Shown here one piece after another: positions 48,499-57,317 of a DNA stretch of 64,000 nucleotides. A model generated the notes under the pieces. It was not told the origin of the DNA. It was given only the letters and a program-made list of their open reading frames with translations, and did not search any database. Source of the stretch: Halobacteriales archaeon SW_8_68_21. GTDB taxonomy: Archaea; Halobacteriota; Halobacteria; Halobacteriales; Haloferacaceae. The position numbers were made by a program, and so were the translations under genes. Position 1 is the first letter of the stretch, and every line of letters begins with the position of its first letter. Location: contig PXST01000004.1 of NCBI GenBank assembly GCA_003023405.1, positions 1-64,000 on the forward strand, given 5' to 3'.

Positions 48499-48903
48499 AT
48501 GGACGAGATCGAAGACGTCTTCGTGGCACAACTGATGTCGACGGACCTCCATACGGTGACGCCGGACACCTTGGTCGAGGACGCGGCCACCGTGCTGCTC
48601 GAGAACGATATCAGCTCCGTCCTCGTCGTCGACGACGGGAGGCTCGCGGGGATCCTCACCTCGACGGACTTCGTCGACATCGTCGCGAAGAGCCAGCCGA
48701 AAGCCGAGACGACGGTCGAGCGATACATGACGGCTGACCCGGTCACGGCGAGCGCGCAGGACGACGTGTCGGCGGTCGCCGCGACGATGCTCGAACGCGG
48801 CTTCCACCACGTGCCGGTCGTCGACGGCGACGCGCCAATCGGCATCATCACCACCTCCGATTTCGCCGCGTACGTCTCCTCGCCGGAGTCGGTCTCGGCG
48901 TAG
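48499..48903 (+). CDS. CBS-domain protein
   Basis: 134 residues with two tandem CBS domains: LMSTDLHTVTPDTLVEDAA... and YMTADPVTASAQDDVSAVA. SSVLVVDDGRLAGILTSTDF and HHVPVVDGDAPIGIITTSDF are the paired cores. Such stand-alone proteins bind adenine nucleotides and sense energy status. Separated from the DUF5787 stop by 34 nt in the same direction, so may be cotranscribed. Confidence 0.9.
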   Translation: MDEIEDVFVAQLMSTDLHTVTPDTLVEDAATVLLENDISSVLVVDDGRLAGILTSTDFVDIVAKSQPKAETTVERYMTADPVTASAQDDVSAVAATMLERGFHHVPVVDGDAPIGIITTSDFAAYVSSPESVSA

Positions 48904-49030
48904 CGCGCGGCGGTCGAAACCGGAGACGTGGACTCGGCGGCAGTCGGTGACCCGACCGCTCGCGTCCGCGACCGCGACAAGTGACGCCACTTCCTGTGGT
49001 CGTATTACCCCGGAGCGCGTACTGGCACCC

Positions 49031-50327
49031 GTGTCCGATCACCTACATCTCAACCTCTTCACCATGACCTCGGTCGAACACGTCTCGCCCGGGTCGTGGC
49101 GGTATCCCGGCGACCGGTCGGCGGACTACGCCGACCGGGAGTACTGGACCGAGGTCGCGCGCACCGCCGAGCGGGGTGGCTTCGACGCCGTGTTCTTCGC
49201 GGACGTTCGCGGTATCTACGACGTGTACGGCGACGACCGCGGGGTCGCCGTCAAGAGGGCGGTCCAGACGCCCGCGAACGACCCGCAGCTCGTCGTGCCC
49301 GCGATGGCGGAGGTCACCGACGACCTCGGCTTCGCCGTGACGCGCTCGACGACGTACAACCATCCCTACCAGCTCGCGCGGGAGTTCTCGACGCTCGATC
49401 ACCTCACCGACGGGCGGGTCGCGATCAACGTGGTCACCTCGTACCTGGAGTCGGCCGCGGCGAATCTCGGACTCTCGGAGCGGATGGACAAGGAGACCCG
49501 GTACGACCGCGCCGACGAGTTCCTCGACGTCTGTTACAAGCTGTGGGAGGACTCTTGGGCGGACGACGCGGTCGAGGTCGACCGCGAGGCCGGCCGCTAC
49601 ACGGACCCGGAGAAAGTGTCGGAGATCGACCACGAGGGCGACCACTTCTCGGTGCCCGGCCCGCACGGCTCCGAGCCGTCGCCCCAGCGCACCCCGGTCG
49701 TCTATCAGGCCGGCTCCTCGGACCACGGCCGGTCGTTCGCCGCGCGCAACGCCGAGGCAGTCTTCGCCAGTCAGCCGACGGAGGCGGGCGTCGCCGAGCG
49801 GCGTCGTGCCGGTCGTCGGCGAGACGGAGGCGCTCGCGGAGGCGAAATACGAGGAGTACAAGCGCCACGTCGACGTCGAGGCGACGCTCGCGCTGCTGTC
49901 CGGCTTCCTCGACATGGACCTCTCGGAGCTGGACCCCGACCAGAAGGTCGAACACATCGAGACGGACGCGATCCAGGGGACGATGAACGCGTTCACGAAG
50001 GCCCAGCCCGACCGCGAGTGGACGGTCCGCGAGGTCGCGGAGTTCTGCGGGCTCGGCACGACCTCGCCGAAGGTCGTCGGGACGCCCGAACAGGTCGCCG
50101 ACGAACTCCAGCGCTGGCACGAGGAGGTCGGCGTCCACGGATTCAACGTCAAGGAGGTCGTCCGCCCCGACTCACTCGTCGACTTCGTCGACCTCGTCGT
50201 CCCGGAGCTCCGCGAGCGCGGTCTCGTTCTCCCAGCAGACGCAGAGCCCACGGGCGAGACGCTCCGCGAGCGGCTCCTCGGCGAGGGGCAGTCGCGGCTC
50301 CGAGAGGACCACCCGGCCCGACAGTAG
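49031..50327 (+). pseudogene. Luciferase-like monooxygenase (NtaA/SnaA type), frameshifted
   Basis: Starts GTG at 49031 (VSDHLHLNLFTMTSVEHV). The N-terminal part (RDTAERGGFDAVFFAD-type, TRSTTYNHPYQLAREFSTLD, INVVTSYLESAAANLG, VVYQAGSSDHGRSFAARNAE) runs to VFASQPTEAGVAER near 49800. The rest (VVPVVGETEALAEAKYEEYK... SPKVVGTPEQVADELQ...) is in another frame, ending at 50327. About 25 residues seem missing at the junction. FMN-dependent monooxygenases of this type act on NTA, EDTA or sulfur heterocycles. Either a decayed gene or an assembly error. Confidence 0.85.
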
Positions 50328-50389
50328 ACTGATACGACGGTGCTGCCGGCCCCGGCACTCTTAAGTGTCTACCACCGCTTGTCTTAAAC

Positions 50390-50475
50390 GACGCTTCGCT
50401 TGGAGGGCCGAAGCGTCAGCGGGGACCTACAGAACGACACGCCCGTGCCACTTTTCCCGGCACGGGCGTGCCGTT
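50390..50475 (+). other. Pair of strong hairpins, possible structured RNA
   Basis: First stem GACGCTTCG/CGAAGCGTC (50390-50398, 50409-50417; 9 bp) with loop CTTGGAGGGC. Second stem AACGACACGCCCGTGCC (50433-50449) pairs with 50459-50475 over 17 bp with one mismatch; loop ACTTTTCCC. TTAAGT and TTAAAC elements lie just upstream. Neither hairpin is followed by a T run, so simple termination is not the obvious reading. Confidence 0.6.
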
Positions 50476-50595
50476 CGTTCCTTTACCCACCGAGCGACGC
50501 GTTCGCGCAGTTCCGGCGTGATACGCTCCGAGAGAGCGACGACCGCGCGCCACGAGGGGCGACAAGGCGAAGTCACTCCCGACCGAGCGTCGGGT

Positions 50596-50973
50596 ATGCC
50601 CCTGTTACAGTTCGCGACGACGCTGTCGCTGTCGCCCGCGGAGCGCGAGTCGTTGGTCGCGTTCGTCACCAACCGGTACGCCGAGGAGATGGAGACCTCC
50701 CGGGGTCACGTCGCCGTGACGGTCGCGGAACACGAGCCGTCGACGATGGCGATAGGGCGGGAAGCGGAGGGGCCGCTGCTGTTTCTGGACGCCGAGATCC
50801 GTGAGGGACGCCCCTTCGAGTACAAGCGCGCGTTCGCCTTGGCGGTGATGGAGCGGGCCGTGGAAGCGTTCGGCGTCCCCGAGCCGAACTGTAAGGTCGT
50901 GTTCACGGAACACGCCGGCGAGGACATGATGGGGATCGACCGCGTCGGCGGCGACTGGACGGCCGGGGAGTGA
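50596..50973 (+). CDS. Tautomerase-superfamily protein (MIF/CHMI-like)
   Basis: 125 residues, starting MPLLQFATTLSLSP. Removal of Met would expose the catalytic Pro1 typical of the tautomerase superfamily. Length and the C-terminal VFTEHAGEDMMGIDRVGGDW fit the MIF/CHMI-like ~120-residue subunits. Its substrate is unknown. Hairpins lie upstream, between the broken monooxygenase gene and this start. Confidence 0.75.
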   Translation: MPLLQFATTLSLSPAERESLVAFVTNRYAEEMETSRGHVAVTVAEHEPSTMAIGREAEGPLLFLDAEIREGRPFEYKRAFALAVMERAVEAFGVPEPNCKVVFTEHAGEDMMGIDRVGGDWTAGE

Positions 50974-50993
50974 GTCCGGGCGGGGGGCGGCGC

Positions 50994-51470
50994 TCAGAGC
51001 CGTTCACCCTGATACGCGCCGTCGTAGGTCCCGTCGTGGTCGGCCTCGGCGAACACCAGCTGTGCGATCCGCGCGCCGCGCTCCAGTTCGATGTCGTGGT
51101 GGACTTCGAGCAGTCCCTCGCCCTTGCCCGTGTAGCCGGCGTCCCAGACGGCGGTGTTGAGCATACAGGAGTTCCGCATGAGCGACGACCGCGGGTAGAT
51201 GAAGCCGACGTAGCCCGCCGGGATGGAGATGGTTTCGGCGTACTGGAGGACGTAGCCGCCGGGGGTGAGGGAGACGCGCTTGGCGTCCTCGCTCGTGGCG
51301 TCGGGCTGGACCGGTCGGCGGTCGCCGACGGTCTTGTCGTCGCGGCCGATGCGACCGGGTTCGCGCTGTTCGAGGACGGTCTCGACGGTGAGGTCGACGC
51401 CGTTCGGCTGGATCTGTTCGTCGGTGAGCGGGTTGACGTGGTCGGCGACGAACGCGCCGCTGGCGTACAT
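50994..51470 (-). CDS. dUTPase/dCTP deaminase-family nucleotide hydrolase
   Basis: 158 residues, MYASGAFVADHVNPLTDEQI. Jelly-roll trimer motifs: PNGVDLTVE, YPRSSLMRNSCML and TAVWDAGYTGKGEG. Members hydrolyse dUTP or deaminate dCTP; the absence of the deaminase-type ExxL in its usual place leaves dUTPase as the more likely activity, but this is not settled. Housekeeping in dTTP synthesis. Confidence 0.85.
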   Translation of the reverse strand: MYASGAFVADHVNPLTDEQIQPNGVDLTVETVLEQREPGRIGRDDKTVGDRRPVQPDATSEDAKRVSLTPGGYVLQYAETISIPAGYVGFIYPRSSLMRNSCMLNTAVWDAGYTGKGEGLLEVHHDIELERGARIAQLVFAEADHDGTYDGAYQGERL

Positions 51471-51628
51471 GGCGTGGGCACTCGTCGTCGTCGCGTAATG
51501 GTCTGTCGATATCGGCCGCGGTGAAAGATCGTACCAACTCTTGGGTTAAACTCAAATTTGGTTGACATTAATTCCTACAGTTGAATTTGAAAAAATTTAA
51601 TTGTGGGATGGATGTGTTTGCGAGTGGT

Positions 51629-53203
51629 ATGGCAGATAATACCAACCTGACGCGTCGCAGCTTTATAGGAGCGACCGCAGTGAGTACGGTAGCGATGGTG
51701 GGGGCGGCCTCGGCCGTGCCCGGGAACGGCGGCGGCCCGGACCGACGCGAGTACATCGTCGGGGTCTCCGCGACCGAGGACGACCCGAAGGGGTACGTCA
51801 AGCAGTTCCTGAAGGGCGACGAGGAGGCCCTGTCCGGCAACGAGACGCTGAACACGACCGTGGTCGGGCTGCCGGAGAACGCCGCGGAGCCCGCCCACGA
51901 GAACTTCCAGGAGCGCCTGAAGCGCGCTGACGCGGTGAAGTACGTCGAAGAGAACGTCGAACTCACCGCACAGCTCGCGCCGAACGACCCGCGGTATGAC
52001 GACCAGTACGCGGATCAGCGGGTGAACGCGCCGGACGCCTGGGACGAGACGTTCGGCGACGCGAACGTCACCATCGGCGTCGTCGACCAGGGCGTGAAGT
52101 ACGACCACCCCGACCTCGACGACAACATGGACGACGCCGTCTCCAACTACGGTCGGGACTTCGTGGACGACGACAGCGATCCCTACCCCGATGTCCTCAG
52201 TGACGAATACCACGGCACGCACGTCTCGGGTATCGCCGCCGCCGAGACCGACAACAGCGAGGGCGTCACCGGCATCGGGAACTCCAGCGTACTCTCCGGG
52301 CGCGCGCTCTCCGAACGGGGCTCGGGATCCACGAGCGATATCGCCGACGCCGTGACGTGGGCGGCCGACAAAGGCGCTGACGTGATCAACCTCTCGCTGG
52401 GCGGCGGCGGGTACACGGACACGATGAAAAACGCCGTCTCGTACGCCACCGACAACGGGGCGCTGGTCGTCGCCGCAGCGGGTAACGATGGTCAGAACTC
52501 CGTGTCGTACCCCGCGGCGTACAGCGAGTGTCTCGGAGTAAGCGCGCTTGACCCCGACGAGACGTTGGCGTCGTACTCGAACTACGGCAACGAGATCGAA
52601 CTCGCGGCACCCGGGACGAACGTCCTCTCGACGTGGACCGACGACGGTTACAACAAGATCTCGGGGACATCGATGGCGACGCCCGTCGTCGCCGGCGTCG
52701 CGGGGCTGACGCTCGCCCAGTACGACCTCACGAACACGGAACTCCGCGACCACCTGAAGGCCACGGCCGTCAACGTCGGCCTCTCCACCGAAGAGCAGGG
52801 CTCCGGCCGCGTCGACGCCGGCACCGCCGTCACCACCGACCCTGGGTCCGGCGGCGGGGGAGGTGGCGGGGATGGCGGCGACGGGTCCACGTCGGTGTCG
52901 GTGACGGACTCGCTGTCCGGCTATTCGGACGAGGATTGCTGGACGTACGCCTTCGAGTACAGCGACCCGGGGAGGGTCGTCCTCGAACTCGACGGCCCGT
53001 CGGACGCCGACTTCGACCTCTACGCGAACACGGGCGTCGGCGCGTGCCCGACCACCTCGGACTACGACTACCGGTCGTGGACGACCGACTCCCAAGAGAC
53101 CATCAGCATCGACAGCCCCGACGCCTCGACGGACCTACACGTGCTCGTGAACTCCTATAGCGGGAGCGGTGAGTACACGCTCACTATCACGGAGTACGAG
53201 TGA
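51629..53203 (+). CDS. Secreted subtilisin-like serine protease (halolysin family)
   Basis: 524 residues from ATG at 51629 (two upstream in-frame Met are possible). Tat signal TRRSFIGATAVSTVAMVG; propeptide (I9-like) to about residue 115; catalytic Asp153 (VVDQG), His195 (HGTHVSG), Ser348 (GTSMATP), with oxyanion Asn286. A Gly-rich linker follows, then a C-terminal pre-peptidase (PPC) domain with SLSGYSDEDCWTYAFEY. All catalytic residues are intact, so it should be active outside the cell. Promoter region is AT-rich. Confidence 0.94.
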   Translation: MADNTNLTRRSFIGATAVSTVAMVGAASAVPGNGGGPDRREYIVGVSATEDDPKGYVKQFLKGDEEALSGNETLNTTVVGLPENAAEPAHENFQERLKRADAVKYVEENVELTAQLAPNDPRYDDQYADQRVNAPDAWDETFGDANVTIGVVDQGVKYDHPDLDDNMDDAVSNYGRDFVDDDSDPYPDVLSDEYHGTHVSGIAAAETDNSEGVTGIGNSSVLSGRALSERGSGSTSDIADAVTWAADKGADVINLSLGGGGYTDTMKNAVSYATDNGALVVAAAGNDGQNSVSYPAAYSECLGVSALDPDETLASYSNYGNEIELAAPGTNVLSTWTDDGYNKISGTSMATPVVAGVAGLTLAQYDLTNTELRDHLKATAVNVGLSTEEQGSGRVDAGTAVTTDPGSGGGGGGGDGGDGSTSVSVTDSLSGYSDEDCWTYAFEYSDPGRVVLELDGPSDADFDLYANTGVGACPTTSDYDYRSWTTDSQETISIDSPDASTDLHVLVNSYSGSGEYTLTITEYE

Positions 53204-53390
53204 CGGCGCGCTGCGAGCGGCAGCGCTGACCCACCGACCGCCCTGACTCCCCATTCTACCGTCCGTCCCCGTCACCGGCCGGGACGGCCCGGCCCATCCG
53301 AACGCCCGCCTTCTTGTGTTACGGTGGCACGCGTCAAACAAGGTCTGAAGGCACGTATTAGGCGAAGGCATCGGTCCTGAAACACGCGGA

Positions 53391-53398
53391 TTTATAAT
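53391..53398 (+). promoter_or_regulatory. TATA box of aconitase gene
   Basis: TTTATAAT sits 26-33 nt before the ATG at 53424, a good leaderless promoter. Confidence 0.6.
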
Positions 53399-53423
53399 CG
53401 TAGAATGTCCATCTGCGGATACT

Positions 53424-55409
53424 ATGGAACAGACGATTACGGAGAAGATCCTCGGTGACCATCTCGTCGAGGGCGAACTGACGCCCGGCGAGGAGATCGG
53501 TATCGAGATCGACCAGGTGCTGACGCAGGACACGACGGGGACGATGGTGTGGCTCCAGTTCGAGGCGCTGGAGATGGACGAGATCCAGACGGAGCTGGCC
53601 GCGCAGTACTGCGACCACCAGACGTATCAGTTCGATTTTAAGAACACCGACGACCACCGGTTCCTCCGCTCTGCGGCGGGCACGTACGGCGCGTACTTCT
53701 CCCGCCCCGGTAACGGGATCTGCCATCAGGTCCACAAGGAGAACTTCGCAGCGCCCGGCAAGACGCTGCTCGGCTCCGACTCGCACACGCCGACGCCCGG
53801 CGGCCTCGGCCAGCTCGCGATCGGCGCGGGCGGCCTCGACATCGCCGTCGCGATGGGCGGCGGCCCATACTACGTCGAGATGCCGGAGGTCGTCAACGTC
53901 CACCTCGAAGGCGAGCTCCCCGAGTGGGCGACCGCCAAGGACGTCGCGCTCCACCTCCTCGGCGAGCTGACCGTCAAGGGCGGCGTGGGGAAGATCTTCG
54001 AGTACACCGGACCGGGAGCCGAGAAGCTCTCGATTCCCGAGCGTACCACGATCACGAACCTCGGCACCGAGCTGGGCGCGACCTCCTCGATCTTCGCGAC
54101 CGACGAGAAGACGAGAGACTGGCTCGCGCGTCAGGACCGCGAAGGGGAGTACGTCGACCTTCAGCCCGACGACGACGCGAAGTACGCCGAGACGGTCGAG
54201 GTCGACTTGAACGAACTCGAACCGCTCGTGGCCGCGCCCTCGATGCCCGACAACGTCGCCCCCGTCAGCGAGTACGAGGGGACCGACGTCGAGCAGGTCA
54301 TCGTCGGCTCCTGTACCAACGGTGCCTACGAGGACATCCTCCCAAGCGCGAAGATGCTCGAGGACCGCGAGGTCGCCAAGCAGACCGAGATGATCGTCGC
54401 ACCCGGCTCGAAGCAGGCCTCCGAGATGCTAGCCCGCGAGGGCTGGACCGCGGAGATGATGGCGGCCGGCGTCAACTTCTCCGAGGCGACCTGCGGCGCG
54501 TGTATCGGCATCGGCCACGTGCCCGCCTCCGACTCCGTCTCGCTGCGCACCTTCAACCGCAACTTCGAGGGTCGCTCCGGCATCGAGGACGACTCCGTCT
54601 TCCTCTGCTCGCCCGAGGTGGCCACTGCGGCGGCCATCACCGGCGAGATCGTCGACCCGCGCGACCTCGCGGACGAACTCAGCGAGCTTGAGGCCCCCGG
54701 CCTAGAGATGGGGACGAAGTACGGTCCCGGGATGGGTGAAGACGACTCCGACATCATCTCGCCCGACGAGGCGATCGACGACGGGCTCGTCAAGGGTCCG
54801 AACATCGGCGACGTGCCGCTGAAAGACGGAATCGACGTGGACGGCGGTGAGGCCCTCCTCAAGATGAAGGACAACATCACCACCGACCACATCATCCCGG
54901 CGACGGCCGACATCCTGAAGTTCCGCTCGAACATCGAGAAGCTCTCCGAGTTCACGCTCTCGCGCGTCGACGACACGTTCGCCGAACGCGCGCTCGCCGC
55001 CGACCGCGGGGTCCTCGTGGCCGGAGAGAACTACGGGCAGGGCTCCTCCCGTGAACACGCCGCCCTCTGTCCGATGTACCTCGGCATCGAGGCAGTCTTC
55101 GCACAGAGCTTCGCCCGCATCCACAAGGCGAACCTCTTCAACTTCGGGATCGTTCCGCTGGCGATCGACGAGGAGACCTACGAGCGGATCGACCAAGGCG
55201 ACGACATCGAGATCGTCGACGACGTGCCCGCGGGCGTCAGCTCCGGGCAGAAGGAGTTCGCCGTGAGCGTCAACGGCGAGTGGGAGTTCACCGCCGACCT
55301 CGACGCCTCCGAGCGCGAGCGCGACATCCTCGCGGCCGGCGGCAAGCTCTCGTGGGTCAAACGGCAGCACGCGGACGGCGGTTCCGGCGCAGCGCCGGCC
55401 GACGACTGA
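53424..55409 (+). CDS. Aconitate hydratase
   Basis: 661 residues, aconitase A-type. The [4Fe-4S] ligands lie in VGSCTNGAYED and TCGACIGIGH; LGSDSHTPTPGGLG and the C-terminal swivel domain (GENYGQGSSREHAALCP) complete the active site. Interconverts citrate and isocitrate in the TCA cycle. Its own TATA box is at 53391. It is convergent with rps7, with T-rich sequence in the gap. Confidence 0.96.
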   Translation: MEQTITEKILGDHLVEGELTPGEEIGIEIDQVLTQDTTGTMVWLQFEALEMDEIQTELAAQYCDHQTYQFDFKNTDDHRFLRSAAGTYGAYFSRPGNGICHQVHKENFAAPGKTLLGSDSHTPTPGGLGQLAIGAGGLDIAVAMGGGPYYVEMPEVVNVHLEGELPEWATAKDVALHLLGELTVKGGVGKIFEYTGPGAEKLSIPERTTITNLGTELGATSSIFATDEKTRDWLARQDREGEYVDLQPDDDAKYAETVEVDLNELEPLVAAPSMPDNVAPVSEYEGTDVEQVIVGSCTNGAYEDILPSAKMLEDREVAKQTEMIVAPGSKQASEMLAREGWTAEMMAAGVNFSEATCGACIGIGHVPASDSVSLRTFNRNFEGRSGIEDDSVFLCSPEVATAAAITGEIVDPRDLADELSELEAPGLEMGTKYGPGMGEDDSDIISPDEAIDDGLVKGPNIGDVPLKDGIDVDGGEALLKMKDNITTDHIIPATADILKFRSNIEKLSEFTLSRVDDTFAERALAADRGVLVAGENYGQGSSREHAALCPMYLGIEAVFAQSFARIHKANLFNFGIVPLAIDEETYERIDQGDDIEIVDDVPAGVSSGQKEFAVSVNGEWEFTADLDASERERDILAAGGKLSWVKRQHADGGSGAAPADD

Positions 55410-55446
55410 GCGCACGGTCGACGCCGGCCGCCCGGTCGGAACCCGG

Positions 55447-55460
55447 TTTTCCCGTTTTTT
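55447..55460 (+). terminator. T-rich terminator after aconitase
   Basis: TTTTCCCGTTTTTT, ending ~50 nt after the aconitase stop; typical of archaeal T-run termination. Confidence 0.6.
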
Positions 55461-55590
55461 CAGTCGTCGCCAGCGATGACACCGGAGTCACCGCGCTCGC
55501 CGACCCACACGCCCCGCGAGTCGCTCGCGACGGACCCGGGGGTGGTCGGTGTGGCGAACTGGAGAAAACGGCCCGTCGGTCGGTCCGGCG

Positions 55591-56244
55591 TCAGCGGGCC
55601 GCGGCGGCGACGCGTTCGCGCTCCTCTTTTTGCGAGATGGAGTAGGAGGCCTCGACATCGTAGTCGGCGGCGGAGATCAGCTCGTTCGCGAGCGCCTCGG
55701 CGGCCGAGGTCGTCGACTTGTACGTCGCGCTGGCGACGCCGTCGGAGATGAAAAGCAGCGCCTGATCGACGCGACGCTGCGGCGCGACATCGACGGCCTT
55801 CGGGACCGAGATCCCGCCGTACTTCAGGCGGACGGTCTCCTCGCGGGGCGCGGCGTTCTCGACGGCCGTTACGAGGATCTGGGCCGGGTTCGCCTCGGTC
55901 CGCTCGTGGACGATGTCGAAGGCGTCGCGGACGATCCGGGTCGCCTGCTGTTTCTTGCCCGTGTTCTCGTCGGTTTGCATCAGGCGGTTGATAAGCCGCT
56001 CGACCAGCGAAATCTCGGACTTCTTGAACTGCTTGGACGCGTGTCGGCCCATCGTGTGCGCGATGGGCGTCACGGTCATGTACCGCTTCGTGGAGGGGTC
56101 CTCGTAGGCGATTTCGGTGACATCCCAGACGCCGAACAGCTTGGCGTTCTCGTTGGCTGCCTCGCTGGACGCGGGCGCGTCCGGGTCCGGTTCGTCGGCG
56201 GCGACGTCCTCGCCGGACGCCGCCTCGGTCTCCTCACCGCTCAT
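55591..56244 (-). CDS. rps7: 30S ribosomal protein S7 (uS7)
   Basis: 217 residues; an acidic N-terminal extension (~45 aa) precedes the S7 core ([17 protein letters not shown]). C-terminal [18 protein letters not shown] is archaeal. Binds the 16S 3' domain. Starts inside the rps12 stop (ATGA overlap). In other haloarchaea fusA follows here, but in this window it lies 40 kb away. Confidence 0.96.
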   Translation of the reverse strand: MSGEETEAASGEDVAADEPDPDAPASSEAANENAKLFGVWDVTEIAYEDPSTKRYMTVTPIAHTMGRHASKQFKKSEISLVERLINRLMQTDENTGKKQQATRIVRDAFDIVHERTEANPAQILVTAVENAAPREETVRLKYGGISVPKAVDVAPQRRVDQALLFISDGVASATYKSTTSAAEALANELISAADYDVEASYSISQKEERERVAAAAR

Positions 56245-56669
56245 CTGACCGGTTTCTCCGCGTTCCCGCGAACCAGTTCGATCATCGACACGCCGTTGAC
56301 CTTCTCGACTTTGTAGTTGACGCCGGAGAGGTCACCCATCGCGCGACCCTTCGCACCGCCGATCCCGGCGATCGTGACCTCGTCGTGTTCGTCGATGAAG
56401 GAGATCGCACCGTCACCGGGACAGAACGCGGTGACCTGTTTCCCGTTTTTGATGAGCTGAACCCGGACGCACTTCCGGATCGCCGAGTTCGGCTGCTTTG
56501 CCTCGATGCCGACCTTTTCCAAGACGATGCCGCGCGCCTGCGGGGCACCCTCAAGCGGGTCGGACTTCTCTTTGAGCCCGCGCTCGCGCCGAGCATACTC
56601 GGAGTCGGACCAGCGACGCTTCTGCCGGTCCTTTTTGAGCTTACGGGCCGCGTACTTGCCGTTCGCCAT
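56241..56669 (-). CDS. rps12: 30S ribosomal protein S12 (uS12)
   Basis: 142 residues. [20 protein letters not shown] is the S12 decoding-centre segment with the conserved Lys/Pro. It has its own TATA box (56694-56701), 25 nt before the ATG. The 15-bp inverted repeat upstream may regulate or terminate. Confidence 0.96.
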   Translation of the reverse strand: MANGKYAARKLKKDRQKRRWSDSEYARRERGLKEKSDPLEGAPQARGIVLEKVGIEAKQPNSAIRKCVRVQLIKNGKQVTAFCPGDGAISFIDEHDEVTIAGIGGAKGRAMGDLSGVNYKVEKVNGVSMIELVRGNAEKPVR

Positions 56670-56693
56670 CGTGCGTCTACTTCCGAACGGAGC

Positions 56694-56701
56694 TACTTAA
56701 G
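56694..56701 (-). promoter_or_regulatory. TATA box of rps12
   Basis: TACTTAAG (plus strand) reads CTTAAGTA on the minus strand, 25 nt upstream of the ATG; suggests a promoter inside the str operon. Confidence 0.6.
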
Positions 56702-56720
56702 CGTCGTCTTTCTCCGTCGA

Positions 56721-56774
56721 GAAACGGCCTCAGATCGGTCGAGAGGTACCGCTTGCCGAATCTGAGGCCGTTTC
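56721..56774. repeat. 15-bp perfect inverted repeat between nusA and rps12
   Basis: Arms GAAACGGCCTCAGAT (56721-56735) and ATCTGAGGCCGTTTC (56760-56774), 24-nt loop. It lies just upstream of the rps12 TATA box. It could be a terminator, an operator or an RNA hairpin. Confidence 0.75.
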
Positions 56775-56897
56775 ACGGATCGAACAACGGACGTAAAACA
56801 ACGCTGAGCCGATAAGCCGGCGCGAAACGTCGTCGTTCGCGCGGTCTGCGCGGGAGAGTCGATCCCCGAAGTCCGTCGCCGCCGCGGGCGAGACGCG

Positions 56898-57317
56898 TCA
56901 GGTCAGTTGGACGTCGTCGACGTCGTAGTGCCGCTCCGCGAGCCGACGGGCGGTCTCGATGTTCGCCCCGTCCGCGCCGATGGCGACGCCGCGGTCCGCC
57001 TCGGGGACCTCGACGTACGCCACACGGTCGTTCTGCTCGGAGATGGTGACGGCGTTGACCGCCGCCGGGGCGAGCGTACTCGCGACGAACGCCTCGGCCG
57101 TGTCCGCGTCCTCGACCAGTTCGATCGACTTCGCGAGCCGACGTTCGGCCTCCGCGACGGTCTCGCCACCCTGTCCGATCGCCGCCGCCATCTCGCCCGC
57201 AGGCACCACGAACACGAGGCAGTCGCCCTCCACGAGGCAGTCCGTCGGCGTGACGCCGGTCAGCTCGTCGAATCGACCGATGTAGCGCCGTGCCTCGTCG
57301 GAGAGCTCGACGTACAT
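56898..57317 (-). CDS. nusA: Archaeal NusA-like transcription factor
   Basis: 139 residues, two KH domains (PAGEMAAAIGQGGETVAEAE and ADRGVAIGADGANIETARR). Lacks the bacterial N-terminal and S1 domains, as usual in archaea. Binds RNA. Its ATG overlaps the rpoA'' stop by one base. Confidence 0.92.
   Translation of the reverse strand: MYVELSDEARRYIGRFDELTGVTPTDCLVEGDCLVFVVPAGEMAAAIGQGGETVAEAERRLAKSIELVEDADTAEAFVASTLAPAAVNAVTISEQNDRVAYVEVPEADRGVAIGADGANIETARRLAERHYDVDDVQLT

Noticed and set aside
51552-51590. Weak inverted repeat (TCAAATT/AATTTGA) before the subtilase
   Set aside because: Arms are 7 bp and spaced by 25 bp in AT-rich DNA; likely to occur by chance.
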